From: Chrysoporthe austroafricana
Lineage: Eukaryota > Ascomycota > Sordariomycetes > Diaporthales > Cryphonectriaceae
Assembly (NCBI GenBank): GCA_001051155.2
Contig: JYIP02000003.1
Span: 1,178,001 to 1,242,000 of the forward strand
Length of the DNA stretch: 64,000 nucleotides
Reading direction: 5' to 3'
Under the pieces are notes generated by a model, which worked only from the letters and a program-made list of their open reading frames with translations, was not told where the DNA came from and did no database searches. A program made the translations under genes and the position numbers. Of the stretch, positions 1 through 10,214 are shown piece by piece. Position 1 is the first letter of the stretch, and each line of letters starts with the position of its first letter.

Positions 1-64
1 GACCGATACCACCACCGCCGCCAGTGACAAGGGCACAGTTGAAATTGAGGTCTTTGCCCGTCAT
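1..64 (-). CDS. N-terminus of a short-chain dehydrogenase/reductase, cut by the window edge
   Basis: Only the first 21 codons are present, read leftwards from the ATG at 64. They begin MTGKDLNF and run into the glycine-rich nucleotide-binding motif TGGGGGIG, which marks the first beta-alpha turn of an SDR Rossmann fold. SDR enzymes oxidise or reduce sugars, alcohols and ketones with NAD(P)(H). The short lead before the motif resembles fungal sorbose/xylulose-reductase-type SDRs, but 21 residues cannot settle the substrate. The gene is divergent from the one at 1311, and sugar-related genes lie within 9 kb. Confidence 0.75.
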   Translation of the reverse strand, partial: MTGKDLNFNCALVTGGGGGIG

Positions 65-1310
65 GTTCGCAGTGCTTGAATGAATTCTCAGAAGCCTGCC
101 TGGACTTGGATTTCTATGGTTGGGTAAATCAATGCAAGAGTAGCTTGATCAGAAGTAACGCGAGCAAAGTCGGGTCGGATTTCGAAATGTATTTATTTCA
201 GGCCGCGAAGACGTCGAAGACGTCATGCTGTGTCCACTCAGCATTAAAAGACGAGCTTAGAAATGCTAATGCAGTTTTCCCGCAGCCGGCCCTAGTTTAC
301 AGCACTGCTATGCTTAGTAAATCCGTACTGAGGGCCATGCGCTTCACGCCATTTGCAATACTACGGCACCGGCTCCGAGTTTCGCCTTTCATCTGGAGTC
401 AAAACGGCGAAATCCGCATCGACTCTACACAAGAACCCAGCATCATAGTAACGCACTGTAAACAGACAGACATTTGGGTGTGCGAATTGAGCCTCTAGCA
501 TCATAGTTCGTCTGTTTGCGATCAACACTGAGAATCACCAATACGGGACATAGGACCACCCGGTAATTATGCCCTCATATAAGCTTTAACGGTCCCCGGT
601 GGTATATTCCGGCATCCCCCCCTTCAGCCTCAGTTACTAGCATGTATCTATTGTTCTATTCTTTATATTATTCCTTAAAAAAATAGTTTCTTCAAAGACT
701 TTTGAGTGACTAGATTGAGTGACGAATCAAATTATAGGCCTCGAAGTCGTAGGAGATATGCAAGAAGTTTCATAAGCCAATATCTACCTAGGTGATCAAA
801 AGGCCATTAGTGAAACCGTCGTCACGTTATACTTCTGAAGACCAGAACTATTCACACTTCGTGTATAATATTCGGATAATAGTAGATAGACAAATATAGA
901 AGAGAAAGAATTGTTGATTGGCTACTTCTGTGGGAAGAGCTCTATTCACCTCTAACAGCTCGTCACAGCCATCCCATATGATCTGTCCAGATATGTGATT
1001 AGCTGTTGAGTGAACAGAATCAACAGAAACAAAGGCCTATCATTGGCACGATGAACATTCACCTAAAACCTCGGGATTTCGAGAGCATATTTCAATTTTA
1101 AGCTTTGCTTGCTCGTTCCTGTTCTTGCTCTCCTCTCATAGTCTTCTCGTCAGCTCACCCAGTCTGTTCCTCATCTGCGGATCCCGAAAGCTCATGGGAA
1201 CTCCCATCATCTATTGTCAGAGCAAAGTACCAACCTCTTCCTTTATATTGTCTCTCACTCACGAAACCACAAGTTTCCTCGGAGCAAATCGGTATCTACG
1301 ACAATCCAGA
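65..1310. other. Intergenic region between divergent genes
   Basis: No supported gene. Bases about 630-900 are AT-rich. Bases about 1100-1260 are CT-rich, typical of a fungal leader for the gene starting at 1311. The short ORFs here have no coding character I can recognise. Confidence 0.6.
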
Positions 1311-3283
1311 ATGCCTCTACAAGATGTATGGGACCAGCTACAGCTGCGTCAATTCTGGAAGCGGGTCGACCGGCTCGGAGTCGAGTACCAAGTGCCACTT
1401 TCCACCTGCCCGATGCCTGACTTCCCGAATCGCTCCGGGGCTATATGCTTGGGAACTACGCCTCTTGAGGTCAATCGCGCATGCTCTTCACATATCAATC
1501 CTAGGATCAGAGGGTGTGACGTGTTCCAATTTCTGAATATGATCTGGGAAGAAGAAATAGTCAAACGAAAGTTCGGACAGTCACGCCATGTTGGATATTG
1601 GGATCTTGAGCCCACTCCACGATTCTCTCAGCCAGGCGCTCGAGAGCTTTTTCGATTCAGGTCTTTCAAATTTTTCATCGAAAGCGAAAGGATTCATGAA
1701 GGTCTTCAGTAAGTCATATCGCAACTGCACTCACTAGCTAGGAGATGCGCTTAGCATATATCTTGACTCTATGCTATAAAAGATACAGAGACATCTGACA
1801 GCCGTGAACAAACAGGATCGGACTTGGAGACATCGAACGGATCCTGAAAGCATGCCTATTTCGGCCCAACATACAAGACCACGACCTACCATCATACGGA
1901 TGCATACAACTGGAAACGAGGCTCAAGAGCATGAGGTACGGGACGTGGGACCGCGAATATTTGCCAGGATTGACAAGAGTGATATGGAGGCTGGAGCCGA
2001 CTCCTTCGGGTGACCTGCACGAATCTTTGCGCTTTGCAAGACTGCCGAAACTCTATGGCATGTTATTCAGGCGCGGTCGTCAAGGCCCAAGGGCACAGCA
2101 AGCACAAGCAACGGCTTGGTCCATCAACACATACAACCAGCACCCGCCGCCCTCGCGTCCTCAGGATGAGACTCCAGAATCGCCCCCACCCTATGATCAT
2201 CAGCGCGATTACGCTCGTCAGTACGACAATGTACATGGCAATCTCACTCTCAGGCATCAAACCCATAAATTTCCCCTAGAGCGGTCGGCTGACAGATATC
2301 CCCGTCCTCCTGAGCAATTTGCCGCGCCCAGACGGCGCGCCACTGAGCAGCTGCCGCTGGATACATCGCGCCCGGGGCCTCTTGAATCTCACGGAGGCCA
2401 ATATCGCAATCTGGTCCCTGCCTCCTTGTGGCGTCCTCGCCAGAACGTAGAGGAATATCTTGTTTTCGGGCGCGGGGTCGAGCCACCGCCATACACTGAG
2501 AATCCCCGAGCAGCTTGGCAACAGAGGACCACACCAGATTCACCCTCACTAGACGCAGGTCCAGATATTGAGGATGGAATGCCCGACAGCACCAGTTCCG
2601 AGGTGTCTTCTACCAACCCGTCATACATGCACATCTCTCGATCATCCGTCTATGAGCATCCTGAGTGGGCGGCGTCCGCAGTCAGTGCCCACGAGATGCC
2701 TGCTTCTCCTTCTCCATACAGCGACGATAGTGTCCAGTCTTTTTACTCTATCCCCAGAGTCTTCCACAGAGGCGGGGCTGCAGGAAGCGACTTCGATCCC
2801 TGGCAGGCTTGTCATGCCATCGAAGATACTTCCCTCGATGCTGATAAGGACATTTTCCTGGATTTCAACGAGGACATCTCCCTCGATGCCATTTCCCTGG
2901 GTTCCAACGAGGACATCTCCCTCGATGCCATTTCCCTGGGTTCTAACGAGGACATCTCCCTCAATGCCGACGAGGAACTTTCCCTGGATTTGGACGAGGA
3001 TATTTTCCTGGATTCTGACGAGGACAGTTCCCTGGAGGCCGTTGATGGTAGTCCCACTTGGCATGTGCGCGGGCCCCCCGCGGGAGGCAACGGCAGGCCG
3101 CACACACCCGTCTCGACAGCCAGTGACGACATTTACAATGCCACCCCGTACGCGGTTTCTGAGGTCTCGCAGGACTCTGTGTACGACTACAATTACAGGA
3201 CCCAGCGGTCAACTCATATCCCGGGCACCATGGACGCGACTCCCCACACGTGGAGAAGGATGGGTTATGCAGGATACTGCTGA
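1311..3283 (+). CDS. Hypothetical protein with disordered, repeat-bearing C-terminus; related to the gene at 20440
   Basis: Function unknown. I infer two exons, 1311-1708 and 1816-3283, giving 621 aa. The donor is GTAAGT at 1709; the acceptor CAG ends at 1815. The phase fits (two bases plus one) and the joined reading runs HEGLQ-IGLGDIERILKAC. The start at 1311 was preferred to an in-frame ATG at 1125 because the upstream stretch looks like a CT-rich leader and the related protein aligns only from here (FWKRVDRL here, FWEAVDHL there). The first 230 residues hold blocks of the type W..LEP......L(R)F.R...F, present in both proteins. The rest is Pro/Ser/Asp-rich and probably disordered, with 13-residue acidic repeats. 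No signal peptide or membrane segment is seen. A long ORF in another frame (2568-3440) is a shadow. Confidence 0.7.
2876..2969 (+). repeat. In-frame 39-bp tandem repeat
   Basis: Two nearly identical 39-base units (2876-2914 and 2915-2953) and the start of a third encode ISLDAISLGSNED. More diverged D/E-E-D-x-(S/F)-L-(D/E) units lie on both sides. The unit is a multiple of three, so copy changes keep the frame. Confidence 0.85.
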
Positions 3284-4954
3284 TCCCCTCGAGAGCTTTT
3301 GCAAAACGACCCGGCGATCTAGACAAGTGTCTGGAGATGAGGAAGTGCTGATACGGGCGCGGCATCATGATTCATACAATAAATTATCTCTTTTCCTTCC
3401 TGCCTTGTTCTTCTTCCTTTTTCTCCTTCTTCTCCACTGAAACCCCGCTGTTGTTATTCTGGATGCCTGTATTAGGGATGGCGGAGAGCAAGAAGTGTGC
3501 GCAGGCTCGGTGGCCGTAGAGAGGGTGAAGGGAGCAAATGGCCAAGCGAGGTTACACGTTGTGTATAGGCGGAAACAGAGGTAGCGGTTTCCTAGACGCA
3601 GAATTTATGTGATTTTTAAGACATACCTTTCCTTTTGGACCTCGCATATCTTGATGTGATCTCGAACGTTAGCGTAGTTGAATTCGGACGTAGATATGCA
3701 ATATGTTAACTCATATAATCGCATCGAATACTTATATCTAAGCTTTTCGTTCAGCTACAACACGCGTCAAGCATTCGCATAGCAAGAAATAATACCACTT
3801 TAACACATTTATTTCCAATTATTATATTCGAAGCCATAAGTATATTTAAATTAAGTTTATAAATTATATAATAGAATGGCAATGCGATTTTAAAAATAAA
3901 AAAGAAATAAATGCAATTTAATTATATATGGGATTACAGTTAATAAAAGTAATAATCATTCGCTTTTTAAACGATTAACTCGAGAAGGAACGGGGCTTAG
4001 AAGAATACTTGGATTAATAATTAAATAGCACTGAAGAAATTGATATGATATAAAGAGAACCCTATCCTTCTATACCCGGGTGTCTAGTTTTAAACCGACA
4101 AGACCAGAGCTAACTACTTCGTGCTCCACTTAAGCCAGCCTATTCCAGTATCATGCGTCCGTCTTCAGTTTATAACACAAAGTATTGCTATACTTATTGC
4201 TTATATCTCTATTGAACTATAATCACTACTTCGTTGCGCAAGGGCAACTACCTTAGCAATGGGCCCTGGCGAGCCAACCATGCCTGTATGAAACGACGAC
4301 AACAACTGAAGGCCATCAGGACACACAAGAACAAGGTGAAAATTCTGTCTTAGACCTGAACACCTTCCATGAAAGACTTGCCATTTGCACACTAGCAGAA
4401 CATCACAAAAGAGAACTTACCTAGGTCTCGAAGATTCTCGTGAGCGGCGACGTGAGTGCTACCGGCTATGACGGTGAGTGGTTCGGTAGTTGAGATAAAT
4501 CAAGTGCTTCTATGGTGCTGCCGGCGGGTCCAGAGACAGAAGTGACCAAAGACAGAGATAGCTCTGGAAGAAGCTTTGGCTATTTCCATTGGCTGTTTTG
4601 ACTCAGTGGTGATCAGGTACCGTGCTCGGACTCGGGCCAGCAAAGTCCTGCCAGTCAGCAATCTTAGTGCAAGCGCTAAACGAAAAACTTGCACCTGAAA
4701 AATGCGAGTGCAATCTGCTATACACGAAAGTACATTTAACAAATGTATGAACGTCAGGACAAGTGTTCATTCGCCTTTAGAGCCACCAAATGAATGTAAC
4801 AAATAATGCTTAGACTAGGTTAAGGGAAACCGTCTAGACTGTACAAATCCATGTTTATCTGTACACGGCTTTCCAGACGTTTCGGGAAGACTTTCTATGG
4901 TTCGTATGCCCTTTCAGATCTCTGGTTTTTGTACCAAGTAGCTAAATAGCCACT
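3284..4954. other. AT-rich intergenic region between two converging 3' ends
   Basis: No supported gene. Bases about 3600-4080 are strikingly AT-rich compared with the neighbouring genes, as in decayed or RIP-affected DNA, but no repeat or transposon motif is recognisable. ORFs at 4201-4392 and 4500-4742 are short and unconvincing. Confidence 0.55.
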
Positions 4955-6888
4955 CTAAACCTCTACATGCTCCATTGAGCCCTTTTCTAGAGGTGACGTT
5001 AATTCGTTTGCATCGTTAGTGATGTATGCAAGCGCCGTGTATAACCCAACCGCTTCTTGAATTTGAGCGAGCTGCTCCAGATCCTCTTCACTTGTCTGAG
5101 CACTGATATTGAGTTAGAAATTCGCAAATAAACAGTTGGTAATAGAGAGCATGCCTTACCCAAAAACCTGGTCCATCTGCTCTAGAGTTTTCCCCTTGGT
5201 TTCGGGCACGAAAAACCACACGAAGGCCATACCAATCGCTAGCCAACCGGCGAAGAATATGTAGAGACCCCAGGAGATACGAGCTAGCAGACTTGGAGTC
5301 ATGAGAGCAATAGCAAAGTTATTCATCCAATTGGCAGAAGCGGCAATGGATGTACCTTTGGCACGGATGGACAGGGGGAAAACCTCCGCAATCAGGGTCC
5401 AGGATGCCGCGCCCCAAGAATAGGCAAAATTGATAATGTAGAGCCAGATCATGACGACCGCAGCCCAGCCTCCAGCAGCGTGACTCGCCCAGTCAGACTG
5501 GAACTGAGAAGCGATCACGCCAATAATGACCATAGTTGAGAACATGCCGAACGACCCTATCAAGAGTAGTGGCTTGCGACCGACTTTATCGATGATCATA
5601 ATAGCGGGAATAGTCGTGCAGACATTGAGTACACCAGTTATACCCGTCGCAAGGAGTGAACTAGTGCTGTTCGTAAGACCAAGTGATGTAAAGATGATAG
5701 GAGCATAATAGATGACTGCGATTCGAGAACTAAGTACAGACCGCACAGCAGAAGGGTGTTCGACTTAACTTACTCGAATCAATGCCGGACCACTGTTGGA
5801 AGAACATGACTAAGGCCGCAATTGCGACGCGTTTGAAGGAGTCCTTGGCCCGGAATATGGGAATATACTGGGCTGCTTCTCTGGTCCATGGGTTATTTAG
5901 TGACTTTTTGGATAGATTCGGAAAGCGGTTTTCAAAAGCACGAGATTCAAATAAGCACTCAGCCTGAATATCCAGATATTCTATCTGAATGAGCTTATCG
6001 TCGATCGGGCGATTTCGCAGTCGGCTAAGTGTTTTCAGTGCGTCTTCATTGCGACCATTCTTGACTAGCCATCGAGGAGAGTAAGGTAGCACCCAGACGC
6101 CAATCGCGAGGACAACCGCAGGCACGCCTTGGAAGATCAAAGGCAATCGCCAGGCCCAGTCAGATTGTCCGTCACCGGTCCCGCCAATAAAATTGGTGCC
6201 GTAAGCGAACCAGTAGGCAATCATAATTCCGATGGTGGTGGCGAGTTGCTGTAGAGCAACTAGGAGACCACGGATCTCAGGCGGTGCTAGCTCAGCATTA
6301 TATAGTGGACTTCATAGTCGAGTTAGAAACGATTTCGGATTAAGGGCCAGGACGCTTACCCAGTTGCCGATAGCGTACCGACGCCAATGCCTGTGAAGAA
6401 CCTTCCAGCAAACAGGAAGCTGATCGTGCGAGCTCCAGCGGTGAGATAAGAGCCAAGAATAACCCACAAGGCTCCAGCGAAGATTGTGCGCTTGCGAGAA
6501 AAGATTTCGCAAAAGATACCGGAAGAGAGGGACCCAAGCCAACCACCGAGTTGGAGGATTGATGTTAGCCACCCCTGGGCCGAGCTATCGTTGGCGATAC
6601 CGGGAAATGCGCGCTGAAAGGAGTTCATGACAAGAGCTTGACCAAGAACCCCTTGCTGATACCCATAGAGAAGGCCACCCTTGTGCAAATGAAAGTGTAA
6701 ATAGCTGAGCCTTACCTTAGGAACCGAATGAACCTGATATACAAGACACTTACAAAAGAGGCAAACAGAGAAATATAAAAGATCTTAGGGTCTGCCCACA
6801 GCCCACGAAGCCCTTTCGCTTCCGCACCAGCCTGGGCACGGGCAGCGGCAGCAGCGCCAATAACAGCCGCACCGGATCCGGGGGCCAT
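4955..6888 (-). CDS. MFS sugar transporter, hexose/rhamnose-type permease
   Basis: Proton-coupled sugar uptake at the plasma membrane is the expected role. Five exons, read right to left: 6754-6888, 6360-6679, 5774-6309, 5160-5715 and 4955-5102. Together they give 564 aa in one frame, with GT-AG introns throughout. Family signatures include GYQQGVLGQ after the first membrane segment, PLYNAELAPPEIRG, YSPRWLVKNGR, the loop motif DKVGRKP and the C-terminal PETKGKTLEQMD. About twelve hydrophobic segments are visible. The last exon supplies a short acidic cytosolic tail ending EHVEV. The gene is divergent from the L-rhamnose dehydrogenase at 8945 and the two upstream regions share sequence elements, so L-rhamnose or another pectin sugar is a plausible substrate; sequence alone does not prove it. 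Confidence 0.9.
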
Positions 6889-7139
6889 GTTGAAAAGTTG
6901 GCCAATCGTCGCTTTCTTGTCTTATTTCTCGAGATCTTGGTTGCACAAACAATTTGCTGTGATGGCTATACCTTCGTTTATCGTTAGGCCAAGTATATTT
7001 CCTAGAAAGTATTTGGAAAAGCTGAGTTATAAATATTTTCCAAACTCTTGGTGTGGGACTTCAACCGAGCTCCGGGAATACACACGATGTTACCTAGCTC
7101 CTTTTCACTCCCAATAACATCGTTCATCAGCCCACAATC

Positions 7140-7212
7140 CCCCACGCTGGGGTAGAGAGGAGATGCCTACTACCCCATGGGGGCTGTGGGGATGTGCTAG
7201 GAATAAGTGGGG
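7140..7212. promoter_or_regulatory. Cluster of CreA-type (SYGGRG) sites
   Basis: Four matches to the carbon-catabolite repressor consensus SYGGRG lie within 73 bases: CCCCAC (7140-7145, reverse), CTGGGG (7147-7152), GTGGGG (7186-7191) and GTGGGG (7207-7212). They sit 250-325 bases upstream of the transporter ATG. Short sites occur by chance, but clustering next to a sugar-uptake gene makes glucose repression likely. Confidence 0.45.
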
Positions 7213-7254
7213 AGGGTCGTGTTAGCGGCTATGTGATAATCAATACCATGATAC

Positions 7255-7267
7255 CCTCGAGACGAGG
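7255..7267. promoter_or_regulatory. Palindrome CCTCG-AGA-CGAGG, copy 1
   Basis: A 13-base element with two 5-base arms in inverted orientation around AGA, 367 bases upstream of the transporter start. It shares 16 bases (TACCCTCGAGACGAGG) with the reverse complement of copy 3. The form suits a dimeric regulator; which one is unknown. Confidence 0.5.
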
Positions 7268-7514
7268 ACGTCCCGAAGCGGTAAGGAGGTGATGAAGTGA
7301 GGCCAGTACAGGGGGCCTCTCTACAACAGGAAAGAGAATTGGAAGACTACGGAGGAGTTCTCGATATCATGTCACGATTGGGGTGCTCCTTAGGAAGAGT
7401 CCTCCTCTAGGAGGGCCGCTCTCAACTTCATACACGAAACTTTACGGTACAGTTTATGTAATTTCGGAAGGAAACTATGTCTGTTCCAAGATGGTAAGGA
7501 GCTCATCCACAACT

Positions 7515-8093
7515 TCAGTGTGTTTTGCCGTCCTTGATTCCCTCGATTCCTTCAAGGTCGTTGTAAAGCCTCCACCCGTAGTCAAAACTCGGGCCGTTGA
7601 ACCTTGCCTTGATATTCAACGCCTCAAAGGCCTTCATATCCTCAGGGTCCAGCTCGAAACCAGCCTCAACGTTCTCCTTGATCTGCCAGTCAATGATGCT
7701 CTTGGGGATTACAGAGCGGCCATTGTTGACTCTCTACGCTAGCACGATCTGCACAGCAGACTTTCCGTACCTCCGACCAAGCTCCTGGAGGAGCGGCTGG
7801 TCAATGACTCGCGTCATGTGTGATATTACCTCTTTGCTCCATCCAGTTGACCGATAGAAGTCGTTCATGTTGCCTAGAGGGCTGAACTGAATAACATGGA
7901 TTCTTTGAGAACGAGACACAGCATCTTGCTGAGCATCAGGATCCTGGAAGGTACCGAAAACAATTGTTGGAATGCTGGCGCCCGTGTTGAGTTGCAAGTG
8001 CCGGGCACGGCTGGCGTAGTTTCTGCTCTGCCCTCGGACTCGAATCGCACAGAAACCAATTGCGCTGACACTCCGGGTACGAATGACATTCAT
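7515..8093 (-). pseudogene. Broken aldo-keto reductase
   Basis: Reading left from the ATG at 8093, one frame gives an AKR N-terminus (LNTGASIPTIVFGTFQDP). After QQDAV it jumps directly to late-barrel sequence (IHVIQFSPLGNMNDFY), so about 170 residues are missing, including the positions of the catalytic Asp, Tyr, Lys and His. A TAG at 7734-7736 interrupts the frame where relatives have Trp (AVQIVLA-stop-RVNNGRSVIPKS). The frame then continues to a normal AKR C-terminus and a TGA at 7515-7517. TGG GGA to TAG AGA would need only G-to-A changes, as RIP or deamination produce. The relic lies in the upstream region shared by the transporter and the rhamnose dehydrogenase. Relatives include glycerol dehydrogenase and D-galacturonate reductase. 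Confidence 0.8.
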
Positions 8094-8371
8094 GCTTACG
8101 ATTTATGTAGTGAAAGAATGACTCGAACTAATAGGAATCGCAGCCTGGGTCTAAATCAAACTGTAAGAACTGATAATGGCAATGTATGAGTAATATGGTT
8201 GGTGTATCATTTTTCTGGGTCACCGAAACGGTGACTATAGCTGCTGTTCACTCCCCGACATATATCCCTATTCTCCGACTGTAATATTGGAGCTTGTGAC
8301 TCGGCCATTCAAGTGGGGCTGATTCACGTCATATCGCCCATAGAGCTAGCCAGTTTTGATGTGAAGACGAC

Positions 8372-8384
8372 CCTCGAGACGAGG
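8372..8384. promoter_or_regulatory. Palindrome CCTCG-AGA-CGAGG, copy 2
   Basis: Identical 13-base core, extended here by one paired base on each side (CCCTCG-AGA-CGAGGG, 8371-8385). It lies 560 bases upstream of the dehydrogenase start and just beyond the 5' end of the AKR relic. Confidence 0.5.
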
Positions 8385-8737
8385 GCAACTTACTGCTGAC
8401 CTAGTGGGCCTGAGATCCAACAGCTGTTGACAACTATCTGAGAATGGTATTCGGGTCATGAATCGTGCCAACATCAGACCACAGAGTCATGGAATCGTCG
8501 CAAAGCTCTCACCTGCCTAGACTGGGGCATCAATCGTTGGAGTCTCTACCGATACGGATCCGTACTTCCACAGTCACATTCCATGCATACATCACGGGTC
8601 AGAAGAGTCTCACCTGCAATGGCCTCGGGGTTTCAGCTGCTGAGGGCTCGTTGCACACCAAAACGTGTTTACTAAAATCTGGTCTCTGAGTAAATTATAC
8701 ACACTACAACATCAATTCTTCATCCCCCCCGACCCCC

Positions 8738-8821
8738 CCGGGGCAAGCTTCTCCCCCGTCCCCGGCTAATGATGCCACCGATTGCCTCGTCTCGAGGGTA
8801 CTGTTGCGCGGGGCTGTGGGG
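8738..8821. promoter_or_regulatory. CreA-type site cluster in the dehydrogenase promoter
   Basis: SYGGRG-type matches: CCGGGG (8738-8743), CCCCGG (8760-8765, reverse), GCGGGG (8808-8813) and GTGGGG (8816-8821). The 12-mer GGGGCTGTGGGG at about 8810-8821 also occurs at about 7180-7191 in the transporter promoter. The region ends 124 bases before the ATG. Confidence 0.45.
8785..8797. promoter_or_regulatory. Palindrome CCTCG-AGA-CGAGG, copy 3 (reverse orientation)
   Basis: Read as CCTCGTCTCGAGG on the plus strand, so the AGA spacer is on the minus strand. It lies 148 bases upstream of the dehydrogenase ATG, next to the CreA-type sites. Confidence 0.5.
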
Positions 8822-8944
8822 GATCAGTTGTGGAGCCGGTCCTTCGGCATCTCGAGGCGATCTTCCTCGAGCGATAGGCTCTAAAATCTAAAGCAATCTA
8901 CTCGACTGCAAGTGTGACAAACATCTCTGCAACTACCACTCATC

Positions 8945-9815
8945 ATGAGCGCGGCAGTCAGACTGTTGGCAGGAAAGACAGCGGCCATAACCGGTGGCGC
9001 TACCGGCATCGGCCGCGCCATTACCCTCGAGTACCTCCGTCAGGGCGCAAATGTCGCCGTCAACCATCTAGGACTGTCCAAAGACGAGCCTCTCCGCCAG
9101 AGCCTGCTCGAGGAGGCTAGGCGGCTCAAGAGAGAGGCTCCTCAGGGCGCACCAACTGGAGAGCTGCTGGAAATTGCAGGCGATATCACGGATCCTCAGA
9201 CCGGAGAGACACTTGTTGCCGAAGCAGTCAAGCGATGGGGCGCTCTGGACATCTTTGTCGCCAATGCAGGCATATTCAAGGCATCCAAGTTCCTCGAGTA
9301 AGCCTCGTGTGTCTCTCGGCTGCCTCTCGGTCAATGTTAATATCGTCTTTAGTATCAATAAGCAAATGTTCGACACTTCGATGCAAGTTAATGTCAACGG
9401 GGCCTTCTACACATGCCAGGCAGCTGCCAGACAGATGGTCAAGCAGGGCAAGGGGGGCTCGATAATTGCCATCTCGTCTATAAGTGCACTTCTCGGAGGT
9501 GGTTTGCAAGTCCACTACACTCCCACCAAGGCGGCTCTACTTTCCATGACACAGTCCATGGCGATTGCGCTGGCTAAGGACAAGATCCGGGTCAACGCCC
9601 TTCTGCCGGGAACGATTCACACACAACTGGCGGATCACGATATGGCCGATCCGGAGAAACGAAAGTATCTGGAGCACCGGATTCCTTGGGGCAGGGTGGG
9701 GAAGCCCGAAGACCTGGCTGGCCCGGCGGTATTTCTCGGGACAGATAAGATGAGCGGGTTCGTGACAGGAGCTCAGCTTCTTGTCGATGGTGGCATGTAT
9801 GTCCACCTTCAATAG
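8945..9815 (+). CDS. lra1: SDR oxidoreductase, probable NAD(P)-dependent L-rhamnose-1-dehydrogenase
   Basis: The likely reaction is the first step of fungal L-rhamnose catabolism, L-rhamnose to L-rhamnono-lactone in the cytosol. Two exons, 8945-9297 and 9353-9815, give 271 aa; the donor is GTAAGC and the acceptor TTTAG. Visible SDR features are TGGATGIG (16-23) for the cofactor, NAG, the catalytic Ser160, Tyr173 and Lys177 (YTPTK), and a C-terminus ending QLLVDGGMYVHLQ. The stretches MVKQGKGGSII, ISSISAL, PEKRKYLEHRIP and GQLLVDGG-type ending resemble yeast LRA1 proteins from memory; other sugar SDRs remain possible. The gene diverges from the transporter and converges on the polygalacturonase, which fits pectin-sugar use. 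Shared palindromes and CreA-type sites lie upstream. Confidence 0.85.
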
Positions 9816-10214
9816 CCAGTGAAAGGGAGGCGAGATAGTTCTGTGCTGACCAAGATGCTTATCCGCGGCTGTCGCTGAATGACCCGAAAGATAGAAAAAT
9901 AGCGCCCCCCTGATACTGAGCCAGTGACTAGGTAATTTCAACAAATGCCAACTCGGGAAAATCGTGACCTGCAACCGATCTTATAATCGGGCCCGTATCT
10001 GGTATTGTTCTTTTTTTTCTTTGGCCTTGGTATATGAGGCGGGTTGATATCTGTTTAACCTTTCTAGGCTGAAATATATACAACATATAACTTCAAATGA
10101 GAAGTACTAACCCGACCTCTCCCTCACCTTACCTCCGCACTCGTTCACCCATACCCATGCAGCACACTGGCCAGCTGACGCCATCCGCCCTCAGCCGCCC
10201 TCGGCGCGGATCAT
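9816..10214. other. Intergenic region between converging genes
   Basis: Shared 3' region of the dehydrogenase and the polygalacturonase. A T-rich run lies near 10010-10020. Nothing else seen. Confidence 0.6.

Larger units (their letters stand above)
6889..7514. other. Upstream region of the sugar transporter
   Basis: No gene seen. It holds the CreA-type cluster and the first CCTCG-AGA-CGAGG palindrome, listed separately. Confidence 0.6.
8094..8944. other. Upstream region of the L-rhamnose dehydrogenase-like gene
   Basis: No gene seen. It contains palindrome copies 2 and 3, G/C tracts at about 8725-8765 and CreA-type sites. Confidence 0.6.

Noticed and set aside
2568..3440. 290-codon ORF overlapping the gene at 1311 in another frame
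   Set aside because: Low-complexity shadow of the repeat region; the other frame carries the repeats, the homology and the spliced N-terminus.
3600..4080. AT-rich stretch as a RIP-mutated transposon
   Set aside because: AT content is suggestive, but no transposon protein relic, terminal repeat or duplicated copy is visible in the window.
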